From Nemopilema nomurai (Eukaryota; Cnidaria; Scyphozoa; Rhizostomeae; Rhizostomatidae), in assembly GCA_003864495.1 (NCBI GenBank), contig ML133421.1, positions 2,976,001-3,040,000 on the forward strand: a DNA stretch of 64,000 bases. The letters are read 5' to 3'. The translations under genes were made by a program, and so were the position numbers. Below are positions 13,101 through 26,642 of the stretch, one piece after another (within the stretch, counting starts at the first letter, position 1; every line of letters begins with the position of its first letter). The notes beneath the pieces were generated by a model. That model ran no database searches, was not told the DNA's origin, and saw only the letters and a program-made list of their open reading frames with translations.

Positions 13101-16100
13101 CCTTTTATGTCCCCTTCTCCTCCTTTTGTGTTCACTTTCCTCCTTTCATGTTCACTCCTCCTTCTTTTGTGTTCACTTTCCTCCTTTCATGTTCACTTCT
13201 ACTCCTGTCATGTTCACTTTCCTCCTTTCGTGTTCACTTCTCCTTCTTTTGTGTTCACTTTCCTCCTTTCGTGTTCACTTTCCTCCTTTCATGTTCACTT
13301 CTCCTTCTTTTGTGTTCACTTTCCTCCTTTCGTGTTCACTTTCCTCCTTTCATGTTCACTTCTCCTTCTTTTGTGTTCACTTTCCTCCTTTTATGTCCCC
13401 TTCTCCTTCTTTTGTGTTCACTTTCCTCCTTTCATGTTCACTTTCCTCCTTTCGTGTTCACTTTCCTCCTTTTATGTCCCCTTCTCCTCCTTTCGTGTTC
13501 ACTTTCCTCCTTTTATGTCCACTTATCCTTCTTTTGTGTCCACTTCCCCCCTTTCATGTTCACTTCTCCTTCTTTTGTGTTCACTTTTCTCCTTTCATGT
13601 TCACTTCTCCTCCTGTCATGTTCACTTTCCTCCTTTCATGTTCACTTCTCCTTCTTTTGTGTTCACTTTTCTCCTTTCATGTCCACTTCTCTATCTTTTG
13701 TGTTCACTTTCCTCCTTTTATGTCCCCTTCTCCTTCTTTTGTGTTCACTTTCCTCCTTTCATGTTCACTTTCCTCCTTTCGTGTTCACTTCTCCTCCTTT
13801 TATGTCCCCTTCTCCTTCTTTTGTGTTCACTTTCCTCCTTTCATGTTTACTTCTCCTTCTTTTGTGTTCACTTTTCTCCTTTCATGTTCACTTCTCCTCC
13901 TATCATGTTCACTTTCCTCCTTTCATGTTCACTTCTCCTTCTTTTGTGTTCACTTTTCTCCTTTCATGTCCACTTCTTCTTCTTTTGTGTTCACTTTCCT
14001 CCTTTCATGTTTAATTCTCCTCCTTTCGTGTTCACTTTCCTCCTTTTATGTCCACTTCTCCTTCTTTTGTGTTCACTTTCCTCCTTTCATGTTTAATTCT
14101 CCTCCTTTCGTGTTCACTTTTCTCCTTTCATGTTTACTTCTCCTCCTGTCATGTTCACTTTCCTCCTTTCATGTCCACTTCTCCTTATTTTGTGTTCACT
14201 CTCCTCCTTTCATGTTCACTTTCCTCCGTGTTCGCTTTCTTCCTTTCATGTTCACTTCTCTTTCTTTTGTTTTCACTTTTCCCCTTTCATGTCCATATCT
14301 GCTTCTTTTGTGTTCACTTTCCTCCTTTCATGTCCACTTCTCCTTCTTTTGTGTTCGCTTTCCTCCTTTCATGTTCACTTCTCCTTCTTTTGTGTTCACT
14401 TTCCTCCTGTCATGTTCACTTTCCTCCTTTCATGTCCACTTCTCCTTATTTTGTGTTCACTCTCCTCCGTGTTCGCTTTCTTCCTTTCATGTTCACTTCT
14501 CTTTCTTTTGTTTTCACTTTTCCCCTTTCATGTCCATATCTGCTTCTTTTGTGTTCACTTTCTTCCTTTCATGTTCACTTCTCCTTCTTTTATGCTCTTT
14601 TCTCCCGTTCGTGTTCACCTTTTTCCCTTCATGTTCATTATCTCCACTTTCATGTCTACTTTATTACCATCGCGTTCATGCCCCCCCCCCCTTCATGCTA
14701 ACTTCTCGTTCTTTATCTGTGCTTGCATTCCTCTCTATCTCTTCATTCCTCACACTTATCTTTAAATGTGATGTGACTTCACGCCCTGATTTTGATGTGT
14801 CACCTGTCTTCTTTGAGACAACCGTTCTCTAGACATTTTACTATAGACAATCATTCTCTACACAACTTGTACTATGTTTATTGATTTCCGGATAAGATAT
14901 TCCGACCAATATGGGAAAACGTTTTGCCGGAAGTGTGAAAATGACACATTTTTGGCAAAAGATAAAAATCCATTGTGTACATTTACTCGTCTGTTTGATT
15001 TCTCCTTTGATTTTAATTAGAAGGAACGGGACCTAAATGTTGACAGTGTCATCACCAATGTGGGGTGCAAAAGATAAAAAGTGGTTCACTTTATTGCCTG
15101 ACAGACTACACCATTCAATTGGGACTATGCCTAGGCCGCTGTTGGCTTTAATAGATAAGGAGTGGCTACCTTTTACTCTCTGATTTGCTACACCAGTCGA
15201 TTAAGATTATATTTGGCTCAATATGATTTAAAGAGAAGAATTATTCAAATGTCATGATGGGCAAGAGTCACTTCTAATCATTGAGGTCATTTGAGGATTT
15301 GCAAATGATAGTTTGTGTTAAGAAACGCAAGTAAGTAGTATTGTGATTTTCATAAAAGTTGCAAGAGTATTGCTTTGTTGCAAGCAAAGCTCTTTTACCT
15401 TGCCATGACGTTTAGCAAGGAGATTAGTTTTTTGATTAACTAAGAACTAAACGGACCACGAAAAACTTTGAAGGTCACTACTGAACAGGACATTTTTGTC
15501 AGAAATACTGAATGTAACTTGTCCTAACATTCTTGCTTTTTCTTTCAGCCACTTACTAGATAGTGAACGAACTATGCAAGGCACCTAAGTAAATTTAAGT
15601 TAATGTGCCAAAAGTAAAGAAAGCTAGCACCCAAAATCTTACGATCACAATGAGATAAGGGGAAGATGTTGAAAAGTATATAAAGAACTACATTCAATGA
15701 GAGACCCTTTCCACCTTATATAGCAAAAATCATACACAACAAAGTGAATATTAAAAAGCTAGAAGTGAAGCAAACCATCCCAAAACTAGCAAAGGAAACA
15801 CAATGAGTGAAGTATCGGAAATATCATATGGAATTCCTGCGAATCGCACAGTAAAGGGGTGGCGAGCTTATTGCTGGTGAATACTTTTAATACAGGTCTG
15901 TCAAAGTAGCCAACATAACATTGTATGCAGAAATTAGATCAGGTAGATATCATATACAATTGGAATCCTACTTAATATTTTGAGAAACTGCTAGCTGGAA
16001 ATAGAATGAGCAAAGTTGTGTCCAAGATATGTTTCAATATGTCAAACTGAGTTTCTTGTGAAGAGAATAGTCTGTAGAAAAGGAAAATTCGTTAAACCTT

Positions 16101-16415
16101 TCATCCATGATGTAAAAATTGAAATGCCAAAAAGTGTTTCATGCCTCTAGATGGAGAGGTTAATATCGAGTGTTAAACTGTCCAAATGAAAGGGGAAAAG
16201 ACGACTCAGCTTTTTAAAGCAATGTCAGACAGGGCTATGACTAGGGCTTGGCTTATATATATGTATAGCAATGAACTAACAAGCAGGGCCCTACTGAGCT
16301 TGTTGTGGGTACAGTACATTACAGTAGGGACATATGTTTTATATGGCCTTTTCGCAAGGTTACACATGTTTCAGAGTTTTTGAAAGGGCGGTTACAGGCC
16401 AGTTACAGCCAGGAC
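10171..16415. repeat. Macrosatellite unit, copy 2 (6,245 bp)
   Basis: Collinear with copy 1 along its whole length, including the minisatellite variant order. Differences seen against copy 1 are small insertions and deletions. Examples are an extra C at 12601-12606, a rearranged TTCACTTCCTTCTCTTC near 13027, extra bases near 15380-15395, and an extra T near 16212. I saw no clear point substitution in the flanking arms. The left junction with copy 1 is exact head-to-tail. Confidence 0.95.
12011..14680. repeat. 20/21-bp pyrimidine-rich minisatellite, copy 2
   Basis: Same unit types in the same order as the copy 1 array, offset by 6,235 to 6,241 bp. It carries a few one- to three-base insertions that switch which frame carries which translation. 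An 11-base C-run follows at 14681-14691. Preserved variant order in a normally fast-evolving repeat argues that the duplication of the whole 6.2-kb unit is very recent. Confidence 0.95.
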
Positions 16416-19400
16416 ATGTGTTCTTAATGGCCAAATGCGCAACTTTGCTCAATAAATGAATATTGGTTTATGCTTTCGGTACACGATATAGTCTCTATGG
16501 GCAACCTTGCATGCCTTCAAAACGAATTTGATGAATTTTTGAATGAACGACCCTAGTGCTTTTGTTGGAATGCAATTTACTGTCAGTTATAGTTATGTTT
16601 ATTCTCGTTTCCTGATATATTTTTGCGGCTTTTGACGCTTTGAAAATTCTAGCTGCCATCGAAAACATTAACTTCTTCATTGTTCCGTGCTATGCGAGCG
16701 CTAGATGCGCAAATTTCAGGGGGGGGGGCATTAGCAGCCCTGACAATATCTATTGCACAAAAGTCGGTCTGTCGTTGCGAAAACTCGGTTCCTTTAAAGA
16801 GCACCCCCCTAAAAATATTTTCATTTGCTCCCCTAAAGCTCGGTTTGATTTGTCAAAAGTAGCAGCAAGTACCAATGAATCTTTTCCAAAAGCTCAGAGT
16901 AGGGCACGTTTCCACGAATCCTTCAGAAATGAGCAATGTCTAGTGTTTCAGGTAAAGTGAATAATAGGCTCTAGCTATGCGATATCACATTCACACCCCA
17001 CCCATCGACGCTTGCACAGGATCGAGGCTGCATTTGCAGCAAGCAAGTAGAACCTGAACTCCTTCCAATTATTTCCACTGCGTGAGGCAATTGCCGAGGT
17101 CACGTCTACATTCCATCTCAGTTAATGCTGAAAAATATGAAGTTTATTAAGGTCCGCCTTTTTCTAATCTAAGTCTTAGCTAGCTTCACTAGTGACGTAC
17201 AAGGTGCCACTGTATGGCATAAATGTTTTTCTTTTGTAATGCGAGAGAAGGAGAACAAGCTAAACGATACCAATATAGTGGAAGAAGCGAATAACAGAAA
17301 ATGTACATTAAAGCCATAAATACATGCAAGTACATCAAGATTTTATTCGTTGAACATAAGAACAGCAAGAACATAATCCAACGTCAGCATAATTGAACTG
17401 GGTCTCCTTCCATACCATAGGCTTCGTTTCCAGCCAGAGTTGTCGCTCTTTGTCTTCAGTATGCACACGTTTGCTGCCGAAGCGCTCGTGTGAGGTTCCA
17501 TTCCGTAATCTTTTTATCGATCAAAGTAGAAACCAAATAGCATAATTAAAGAGCATAAAAGAGCATAATTAGTTATGGGAGGCAAATTTAGGTCCCTGAA
17601 CCAAGCTGAAATTAAACGTTTGGATTCGCGCAAAATTTCGATTCGATTGAAATCCAATGCCGTAACTTTGTGGTAGGGTGAAAGACTCATGATTTGCCCA
17701 CTACAACAGACTTCAGTGTTCAAAAGAGAGCTAAGTAAAGCGAATCAAACGCTTTCAATATGCTTACCAGCGGGTAGAGTCTTGGGACCTCCGTTGTGAA
17801 AAGTCTCCCGCACAAACATTATCATGAAAAAATCCCACGTAAAGAGATTACAGCGCGGAGACAACGTCGTTGCCGACAGAGCTGCTGCAAAATCTCCTTG
17901 AATTTCCCTTTTGCAATGCGCTGTCTTCATTGCTGCTGTCACCGATCCCTTTAAAGCCAGATTATTTAGAGACAAGCTATAGAGAACCCCCAAACAATTT
18001 AAATATGCTCTATTTCACAAGCTTTCAAGCCGGTTTACAGCATTTTGAAGATATGATGGCTGGATCACTTCCTTCTAGATCTCGGCCTGGTCCTTCATTA
18101 TTCTTCACAGGATATACAACTCCTCTTTCCTTCTTACAATATGCCTAAATGCAGAAGATTGATCTCCTTGCACACAAAGGATTCATATATCTCACTCTAA
18201 ATGTAGCTTGAGTAAAAACTTAAGCTTTAATACCACCGATCTGACTTGTAACCTTTCCTCCGTGTTCGCTTCCTTCCTTTCATGTTCACTTTCCTCCTTT
18301 CATGTTCACTTCTCCTTCCATTGTGTTTACTTTCCTCCTTTCGTGTTCACTTTCCTCCTTTTATGTCCCCTTCTCCTTCTTTTGTGTTCACTTTCCTCCT
18401 TTCATGTTCACTCCTCCTTCTTTTGTGTTCACTTTCCTCCTTTTATGTCCCCTTCTCCTTCTTTTGTGTTCACTTTCCTCCTTTCGTGTTCACTTTCCTC
18501 CTTTCATGTTCACTTCTCCTTCTTTTGTGTTCACTTTCCTCCTTTCGTGTTCACTTTCCTCCTTTCATGTTCACTTCTCCTTCTTTTGTGCTCACTTTCC
18601 TCCTTTCGTGTTCACTTTCCTCCTTTTATGTCCCCTTCTCCTTCTCTTGTGTTCACTTTCCTCCTTTCGTGTTCACTTTCCTCCTTTTATGTCCCCTTCT
18701 CCTCCTTTCGTGTTCACTTTCCTCCTTTTATGTCCCCTTCTCCTTCTTTTGTGTTCACTTTCCTCCTTTCATGTTCACTTTCCTCCTTTCATGTTCACTT
18801 CTCCTCCTTTTATGTCCCCTTCTCCTTCTTTTGTGTCCACTTCCCCCTTTCATGTTCACTTCTCCTTCTTTTGTGTTCACTTTTCTCCTTTCATGTTCAC
18901 TTCTCCTCCTGTCATGTTCACTTTCCTCCTTTCATGTTCACTTCTCCTTCTTTTGTGTTCACTTTTCTCCTTTCATGTCCACTTCTCTATCTTTTGTGTT
19001 CACTTTCCTCCTTTTATGTCCCCTTCTCCTTCTTTTGTGTTCACTTTCCTCCTTTCATGTTCACTTTCCTCCTTTCGTGTTCACTTTCCTCCTTTTATGT
19101 CCCCTTCTCCTCCTTTCGTGTTCACTTTCCTCCTTTTATGTCCACTTATCCTTCTTTTTGTCCACTTCCCCCCTTTCATGTTCACTTCTCCTTCTTTTGT
19201 GTTCACTTTTCTCCTTTCATGTTCACTTCTCCTCCTGTCATGTTCACTTTCCTCCTTTCATGTTCACTTCTCCTTCTTTTGTGTTCACTTTTCTCCTTTC
19301 ATGTCCACTTCTCTATCTTTGTGTTCACTTTCCTCCTTTTATGTCCCCTTCTCCTCCTTTTGTGTTCACTTTCCTCCTTTCATGTTCACTCCTCCTTCTT

Positions 19401-22400
19401 TTGTGTTCACTTTCCTCCTTTCATGTTCACTTCTACTCCTGTCATGTTCACTTTCCTCCTTTCGTGTTCACTTCTCCTTCTTTTGTGTTCACTTTCCTCC
19501 TTTCGTGTTCACTTTCCTCCTTTCATGTTCACTTCTCCTTCTTTTGTGTTCACTTTCCTCCTTTCGTGTTCACTTTCCTCCTTTCATGTTCACTTCTCCT
19601 TCTTTTGTGTTCACTTTCCTCCTTTTATGTCCCCTTCTCCTTCTTTTGTGTTCACTTTCCTCCTTTCATGTTCACTTTCCTCCTTTCGTGTTCACTTTCC
19701 TCCTTTTATGTCCCCTTCTCCTCCTTTCGTGTTCACTTTCCTCCTTTTATGTCCACTTATCCTTCTTTTGTGTCCACTTCCCCCTTTCATGTTCACTTCT
19801 CCTTCTTTTGTGTTCACTTTTCTCCTTTCATGTTCACTTCTCCTCCTGTCATGTTCACTTTCCTCCTTTCATGTTCACTTCTCCTTCTTTTGTGTTCACT
19901 TTTCTCCTTTCATGTCCACTTCTCTATCTTTTGTGTTCACTTTCCTCCTTTTATGTCCCCTTCTCCTTCTTTTGTGTTCACTTTCCTCCTTTCATGTTCA
20001 CTTTCCTCCTTTCGTGTTCACTTCTCCTCCTTTTATGTCCCCTTCTCCTTCTTTTGTGTTCACTTTCCTCCTTTCATGTTTACTTCTCCTTCTTTTGTGT
20101 TCACTTTTCTCCTTTCATGTTCACTTCTCCTCCTATCATGTTCACTTTCCTCCTTTCATGTTCACTTCTCCTTCTTTTGTGTTCACTTTTCTCCTTTCAT
20201 GTCCACTTCTTCTTCTTTTGTGTTCACTTTCCTCCTTTCATGTTTAATTCTCCTCCTTTCGTGTTCACTTTCCTCCTTTTATGTCCACTTCTCCTTCTTT
20301 TGTGTTCACTTTCCTCCTTTCATGTTTAATTCTCCTCCTTTCGTGTTCACTTTTCTCCTTTCATGTTTACTTCTCCTCCTGTCATGTTCACTTTCCTCCT
20401 TTCATGTCCACTTCTCCTTATTTTGTGTTCACTCTCCTCCTTTCATGTTCACTTTCCTCCGTGTTCGCTTTCTTCCTTTCATGTTCACTTCTCTTTCTTT
20501 TGTTTTCACTTTTCCCCTTTCATGTCCATATCTGCTTCTTTTGTGTTCACTTTCCTCCTTTCATGTCCACTTCTCCTTCTTTTGTGTTCGCTTTCCTCCT
20601 TTCATGTTCACTTCTCCTTCTTTTGTGTTCACTTTCCTCCTGTCATGTTCACTTTCCTCCTTTCATGTCCACTTCTCCTTATTTTGTGTTCACTCTCCTC
20701 CGTGTTCGCTTTCTTCCTTTCATGTTCACTTCTCTTTCTTTTGTTTTCACTTTTCCCCTTTCATGTCCATATCTGCTTCTTTTGTGTTCACTTTCTTCCT
20801 TTCATGTTCACTTCTCCTTCTTTTATGCTCTTTTCTCCCGTTCGTGTTCACCTTTTTCCCTTCATGTTCATTATCTCCACTTTCATGTCTACTTTATTAC
20901 CATCGCGTTCATGCCCCCCCCCCTTCATGCTAACTTCTCGTTCTTTATCTGTGCTTGCATTCCTCTCTATCTCTTCATTCCTCACACTTATCTTTAAATG
21001 TGATGTGACTTCACGCCCTGATTTTGATGTGTCACCTGTCTTCTTTGAGACAACCGTTCTCTAGACATTTTACTATAGACAATCATTCTCTACACAACTT
21101 GTACTATGTTTATTGATTTCCGGATAAGATATTCCGACCAATATGGGAAAACGTTTTGCCGGAAGTGTGAAAATGACACATTTTTGGCAAAAGATAAAAA
21201 TCCATTGTGTACATTTACTCGTCTGTTTGATTTCTCCTTTGATTTTAATTAGAAGGAACGGGACCTAAATGTTGACAGTGTCATCACCAATGTGGGGTGC
21301 AAAAGATAAAAAGTGGTTCACTTTATTGCCTGACAGACTACACCATTCAATTGGGACTATGCCTAGGCCGCTGTTGGCTTTAATAGATAAGGAGTGGCTA
21401 CCTTTTACTCTCTGATTTGCTACACCAGTCGATTAAGATTATATTTGGCTCAATATGATTTAAAGAGAAGAATTATTCAAATGTCATGATGGGCAAGAGT
21501 CACTTCTAATCATTGAGGTCATTTGAGGATTTGCAAATGATAGTTTGTGTTAAGAAACGCAAGTAAGTAGTATTGTGATTTTCATAAAAGTTGCAAGAGT
21601 ATTGCTTTGTTGCAAGCAAAGCTCTTTTACCTTGCCATGACGTTTAGCAAGGAGATTAGTTTTTTGATTAACTAAGAACTAAACGGACCACGAAAAACTT
21701 TGAAGGTCACTACTGAACAGGACATTTTTGTCAGAAATACTGAATGTAACTTGTCCTAACATTCTTGCTTTTTCTTTCAGCCACTTACTAGATAGTGAAC
21801 GAACTATGCAAGGCACCTAAGTAAATTTAAGTTAATGTGCCAAAAGTAAAGAAAGCTAGCACCCAAAATCTTACGATCACAATGAGATAAGGGGAAGATG
21901 TTGAAAAGTATATAAAGAACTACATTCAATGAGAGACCCTTTCCACCTTATATAGCAAAAATCATACACAACAAAGTGAATATTAAAAAGCTAGAAGTGA
22001 AGCAAACCATCCCAAAACTAGCAAAGGAAACACAATGAGTGAAGTATCGGAAATATCATATGGAATTCCTGCGAATCGCACAGTAAAGGGGTGGCGAGCT
22101 TATTGCTGGTGAATACTTTTAATACAGGTCTGTCAAAGTAGCCAACATAACATTGTATGCAGAAATTAGATCAGGTAGATATCATATACAATTGGAATCC
22201 TACTTAATATTTTGAGAAACTGCTAGCTGGAAATAGAATGAGCAAAGTTGTGTCCAAGATATGTTTCAATATGTCAAACTGAGTTTCTTGTGAAGAGAAT
22301 AGTCTGTAGAAAAGGAAAATTCGTTAAACCTTTCATCCATGATGTAAAAATTGAAATGCCAAAAAGTGTTTCATGCCTCTAGATGGAGAGGTTAATATCG

Positions 22401-22646
22401 AGTGTTAAACTGTCCAAATGAAAGGGGAAAAGACGACTCAGCTTTTAAAGCAATGTCAGACAGGGCTATGACTAGGGCTTGGCTTATATATATGTATAGC
22501 AATGAACTAACAAGCAGGGCCCTACTGAGCTTGTTGTGGGTACAGTACATTACAGTAGGGACATATGTTTTATATGGCCTTTTCGCAAGGTTACACATGT
22601 TTCAGAGTTTTTGAAAGGGCGGTTACAGGCCAGTTACAGCCAGGAC
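16416..22646. repeat. Macrosatellite unit, copy 3 (6,231 bp)
   Basis: Last copy; beyond 22646 (or 22647, one base being ambiguous) the sequence leaves the repeat. It shares the copy 2 state near 21613-21630, where copy 1 differs. It has its own homopolymer changes: one A fewer near 16645, a changed G-run near 16719, one G fewer near 17857, one C fewer near 17987, and lost bases in the minisatellite near 19157 and 19318. No gene is visible. Confidence 0.95.
18251..20913. repeat. 20/21-bp pyrimidine-rich minisatellite, copy 3
   Basis: Same variant order as the arrays in copies 1 and 2. Small losses near 19157 (TTTTTG for TTTTGTG) and 19318 exchange the reading frames, which is why the longest open frame here differs from that of the other copies. 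It is followed by a 10-base C-run (20914-20923). Confidence 0.95.
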
Positions 22647-25276
22647 AGGATGGCTTCAGGCTTTAAAAGAGCGACAGGGCCCTTCTGCTGATTTTTCCCG
22701 GCATTTCATTGGGCTATTTTAGAAACACAATAGACCATTGTGAGTTGATAAGAGGCATGTTCTCTGAAATGCTCAAATGTGGGAGGGTATGTTGCTCTTT
22801 CTCTAGATTGGAGGCCGAACTGCTTGCTGACATAAAAGAGGTCTGTGAGACTAATGAATAAAGTGTAGGTAACCAAGAAAGCTTCTTGCATAAAGTTAAC
22901 TGCAGAGAGATAAATGTTCAATGTAGGTAGTGTTTAATAATCATAGCTAAATTTGGTCGATAGGTTTTTAGGTCAAAAGGTCAAATAGATGTCTTGCTAT
23001 TTGGCTTCGGCTTCAAACAATGATTGACGGGCAGCCCACTTGATTGCTGGTGAAAAGTAGCATCATCATATCTATTGGAATCTTGGAATCTTGTTACAAA
23101 GTCTTTGATTACAAAAAACTCCAGAATTTATGTTCTTAATACCAAGGCGCTGTAAATTTAAATTCATACTTGCATCTTCTCCACCTGTAGCTACGATAGC
23201 TTTGCTCATGTTAACAATCAAATTTTACTTCTTATCATGAAAATTTTGTTTGGAACAGTATAGAGCATCATATTCATAATTATAGTTATCAACAAAGCGT
23301 AACAAACGAAACACTTTTAAAAAAGGTTTTGTGTTTTCTACCAGTGGACATCTACGTAGCAGCATAGCCTTTGAGCTTCAATTCGTTAGAGCAATCCTGG
23401 TCATCTTTAAAGAGCTGTGAAAGGCTAAAAAGTTAATATAGTAGAATGCTCAAATTCTGTAATTTGGCTGCAATTAACACAAAATTCTCATTTTTGTGCT
23501 GTTGAGCTTTTCTAAAATAGGGCTTGAATTGGAGGGAAAAGTTTTTGTAAGCATTGAAAAATTCACTATTTCAAATTGGTTTAGAGCACATCAGCTAAAA
23601 AGCAAAAAGCTTTTCTACGTCTCACTGAGCTATCTTTTATTGTTTCCACCAGTTGGGAATAACATTGGTCACTTGTAAAACAAATTTTGGGATGAAGAGG
23701 ATTAAATGCCAATGGAATACATTTTACAAACAGAAACTCGATTCTGAAATGGCCCGTCAGCTGTTTCTGGCTCGATTAAAATTGAACGGTTTGATAACCT
23801 TTGCAGGGTTTGATAGCTTGCTAAAAAGATATTTCCGCAAAAATTTATTTTTCTGCATCAGATATCAGATACAGGATGACAGAAGAAAGGATTGCAGAGC
23901 AGTTTTTCTAGGTGGGACGCAATCTCAAATGACTGAAAAAATGGAAACTCTGTCGTGCCCAGACCCTTGCTGCTGCGTTTGACCCACGGACTGATCGTCA
24001 TTTTGATTCTCAAAGAACTATTTAAAATGTCACTCGAACTGGATGAAGAAGTGCTTGTTGTCACATAAGGGGGGTCAGGGGCTGCAAATTTCCTAAAAAC
24101 GAAGATGCAAAATTTTAGCTTTTCCTTTTCAAAGCATTGCAGCAAATGTTTGGTGCAAAAAGAGAAACTTCAAAGGTCAGTAGATATAGCAATGGACGAC
24201 GAGAGTAGCAGGCGATGAGAATAGCATTGACAGTAAGCAAGGAGCTAATTTTGTAAAGGTAAGGAGACACCTATTGACGTGACCTTTGCATTTAAGATTC
24301 GACAAATGTGCAACTGTCCAAAGCATTTTTTAATTATTTTTCAGTTAGAAACTCCTAGCTCTAAGCTCAAAAAGAAATAGAAAGTTGTTTACTTTTGATT
24401 GTAAAGCACAGAGCTCATCGATTCATCATGCTAGCAGCACGATTGATGGAAGTTCCTTGAAAAATTGCGTCAGAGATATGGCCATCTAGAAGGATAGAAT
24501 TTCTTTAGCTGTTGCTAACTGATTGTTAGACGCCGTGTGAGATTTGCATGAGAGGAGAAAGCGAGAACCTCCTCAAAAGACCAAGCTATGCTGACATGAT
24601 CCATCTATGACATTGATGTGCGTTGGTCAGTGCAAATTGCCAGTTTAGATTAAAAACGACATCCAATTCTTTCATTAATGTCAGGCGAAGGTAAACTGCA
24701 ATTTAAGGGCAAAGGTTGTGTTCATGAGAATTTAAGGCGCTGGAAACTAGTATAACCGAAAGGAAATTAAAATTCATTTGCCCACGTTTTAGTGAGGACT
24801 AAGTCACCTCCACCAAGAACCACTCCGTGAGCACCTAGTGTGATGTTATTAGTCTGAGTTGAGTGAGAGCAGGAGTGGTTCCAATCGTGGAGCTGGAGCA
24901 CCAATGCTACTTGTTGTTGGACTAACTGTGTTGTGTTGTTGGATTAAGCAATTGAAGCAGCGGCCGCTCGCTGGAATCTAAGAAGACTAGCGTCACCCGC
25001 TGGAATCATTCTTGTCCGTAATGCTTGGATCCTTGGTTCGAAGAAGCCAGCAAAGATCAACGCAACCAGTGATCAGTAACAATCGCATCTTCGTCGATGC
25101 TGTCTTTAAGTAACAATATCTGGATGTGGTAGTCTGCTGCTTGTTGCGATTGATTGTTAAAGTCTTATTGAATGTCGTGATGGGGTATCAAAAGAGGAAC
25201 GTTGCTAACAATCAATTTCTGGCAACTAAGGAGGAGCATCCGAAAGATCAATTCGCTGTGGTAGATGACCGAAACT
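22647..25276. other. Non-coding stretch with one possible transposase fragment
   Basis: AT-rich sequence without a supported gene. The only protein-like signal is listed separately near 23860-24180. The section at 24850-25050 has a somewhat higher GC content and repeated TTGTTGGA-type words but no recognisable element. Confidence 0.45.
23860..24180 (+). pseudogene. Possible hAT transposase fragment
   Basis: A plus-strand reading near 23960-24020 gives AQTLAAAFDPRTDRHFDS. This resembles the L-A-x-x-L-D-P-R block of BED-type hAT transposases. Upstream, in another frame, is TEERIAEQFF, and downstream is LQQMFGAKRET. The frame changes and stops mean that, if real, this is a relic. The match is short and made by eye, so the call is tentative. 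Confidence 0.3.
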
Positions 25277-26642
25277 CAGGGACCGCGCAGCCATTGGGCC
25301 AAGGGGGGCTATAGCCACCCTCACTTTTTTCGAAGATAGGTCTAAAGCTTACACAAATGTGGAAACTGTAGTTTTTCACTGATAATAATGGTTGACAACA
25401 AAGAAAAACAATACATATAACGAAGCTGCGTCAGCTGTAGTAAACTCAGCATTGGGTACAGCATAATCATAGAAACCGGCAAGTCTTTAATTATCGCTTA
25501 TTTTCTTCCCATCTAGTGCCCACTCGGCTTGTTTTGTATAACTTTTTGAAGATCATTAGCATGGTATGATAGACAGGGTACTCGAACTTTCCGTGGAACT
25601 TTGGGAATATGTGCAGAAAATAGTAACACAGCCAAGACCAGTGATTTAAGGAGCGCCTTAGGACATTTGCCCTCCCTTTGCCGAGTTGAAGCTGGTCTGG
25701 CGCACCTTTTTGAAAATTATTTGCCCATTATGAGAGGATTCTATTCTATGAAGAGAAAAAATCTACGAAGGTCAATGAAAGATTGCAGCTTGCGTCACAA
25801 TGATGGAACAAAGAATGGAAAAGGCCAAAAACAATCCAAGGTAAATTTTCAGCCAGGAAACTTTGAAGATACCTTTAGTTATGTTCAGGCTATGTAGTAT
25901 CACATTTTATTTCTAATAATTGTAGGGTTTGATATGATTTTCAATATTATTGAGAAACAATCTTTTTTGCGTTACTGAGAGTTTTTTCGGCTGCTAATTT
26001 TCTTTCTTGTGAATTGCTGGTTCCTTGTTGATCCCCTGTTGCCTACTGCCCCCCTTCAAAGCGAATCCGCCCCTTGAATCGTCAAGACAGCGCTACAACA
26101 GCCGTTGAAAACCTTTTCAAACTGTTCACTGCGACGTTCCAAGAATGGAGTTTGGAAAATGATTTAACTCATGCCATGGTTTAGGAATTCTTAATTGCCT
26201 CGTTATGATGCTTCTGGAGAAAGAGGTTTCTTTTGCCCACATCTTGGTTCTCGAACTGGGACAATGGTGTGAAATATTTAATGCAACATGAAGTTTTAAA
26301 AGTTCACAAGACTCCTTTTATCTATCAGCATGTTGTTCCAAAGTGCGGTGATGCATTTGTGATGGTGAAAATTTGCTTCGACAAAGGTGTTTTGTGGTGC
26401 ACTTGCTTGAGAGTTGGTTCTGACACGCCTTGGTGGGTGCAATCTTTTAGTAAAAAAGGCCTCTTAGCTAATTTTGTCGGTTGTAGTGATGCGTGCAACT
26501 TGCATAGTAGCTTATTTAAATCTGTACCAAGTGAAAGGGCGACTTTTGGAAGGGCGACTTCCGACTTTCTAAAGGGACGTGCTTTCTAAAATTTTCCGGG
26601 GGCCTGCCCCCCCCCCCCCTTCAAATGGCTGCGCAGTAACTG
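25277..26642. mobile_element. Candidate non-autonomous hAT-like element with inverted ends
   Basis: The left end starts CAGGGACCGCGCAGCCATT and continues to AAGGGGGG. The reverse complement of the right end starts CAGTTACTGCGCAGCCATT and continues to AAGGGGGG. Fifteen of the first 19 positions agree, and both ends begin with CAG as hAT ends often do. The flanking 8-mers CCGAAACT and CCAAAAGC agree at 5 of 8 positions, which fits an eroded target duplication. The interior (1.37 kb) has no transposase I can recognise. A similar G-rich end (CCCCCCTTCAAAGCGAATCC near 26051) suggests a nested or partly overlapping relative. Confidence 0.55.

Noticed and set aside
3936..22646. Helitron origin for the tandem 6.2-kb units
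   Set aside because: Rolling-circle elements can form tandem arrays and carry minisatellites. The array does not start with TC or end with CTRR and has no 3' hairpin that I could see.
25030..25060. tRNA or SINE B-box (GGTTCGAA)
   Set aside because: The string lacks the following consensus bases, and there is no partner A-box or cloverleaf at the right distance.
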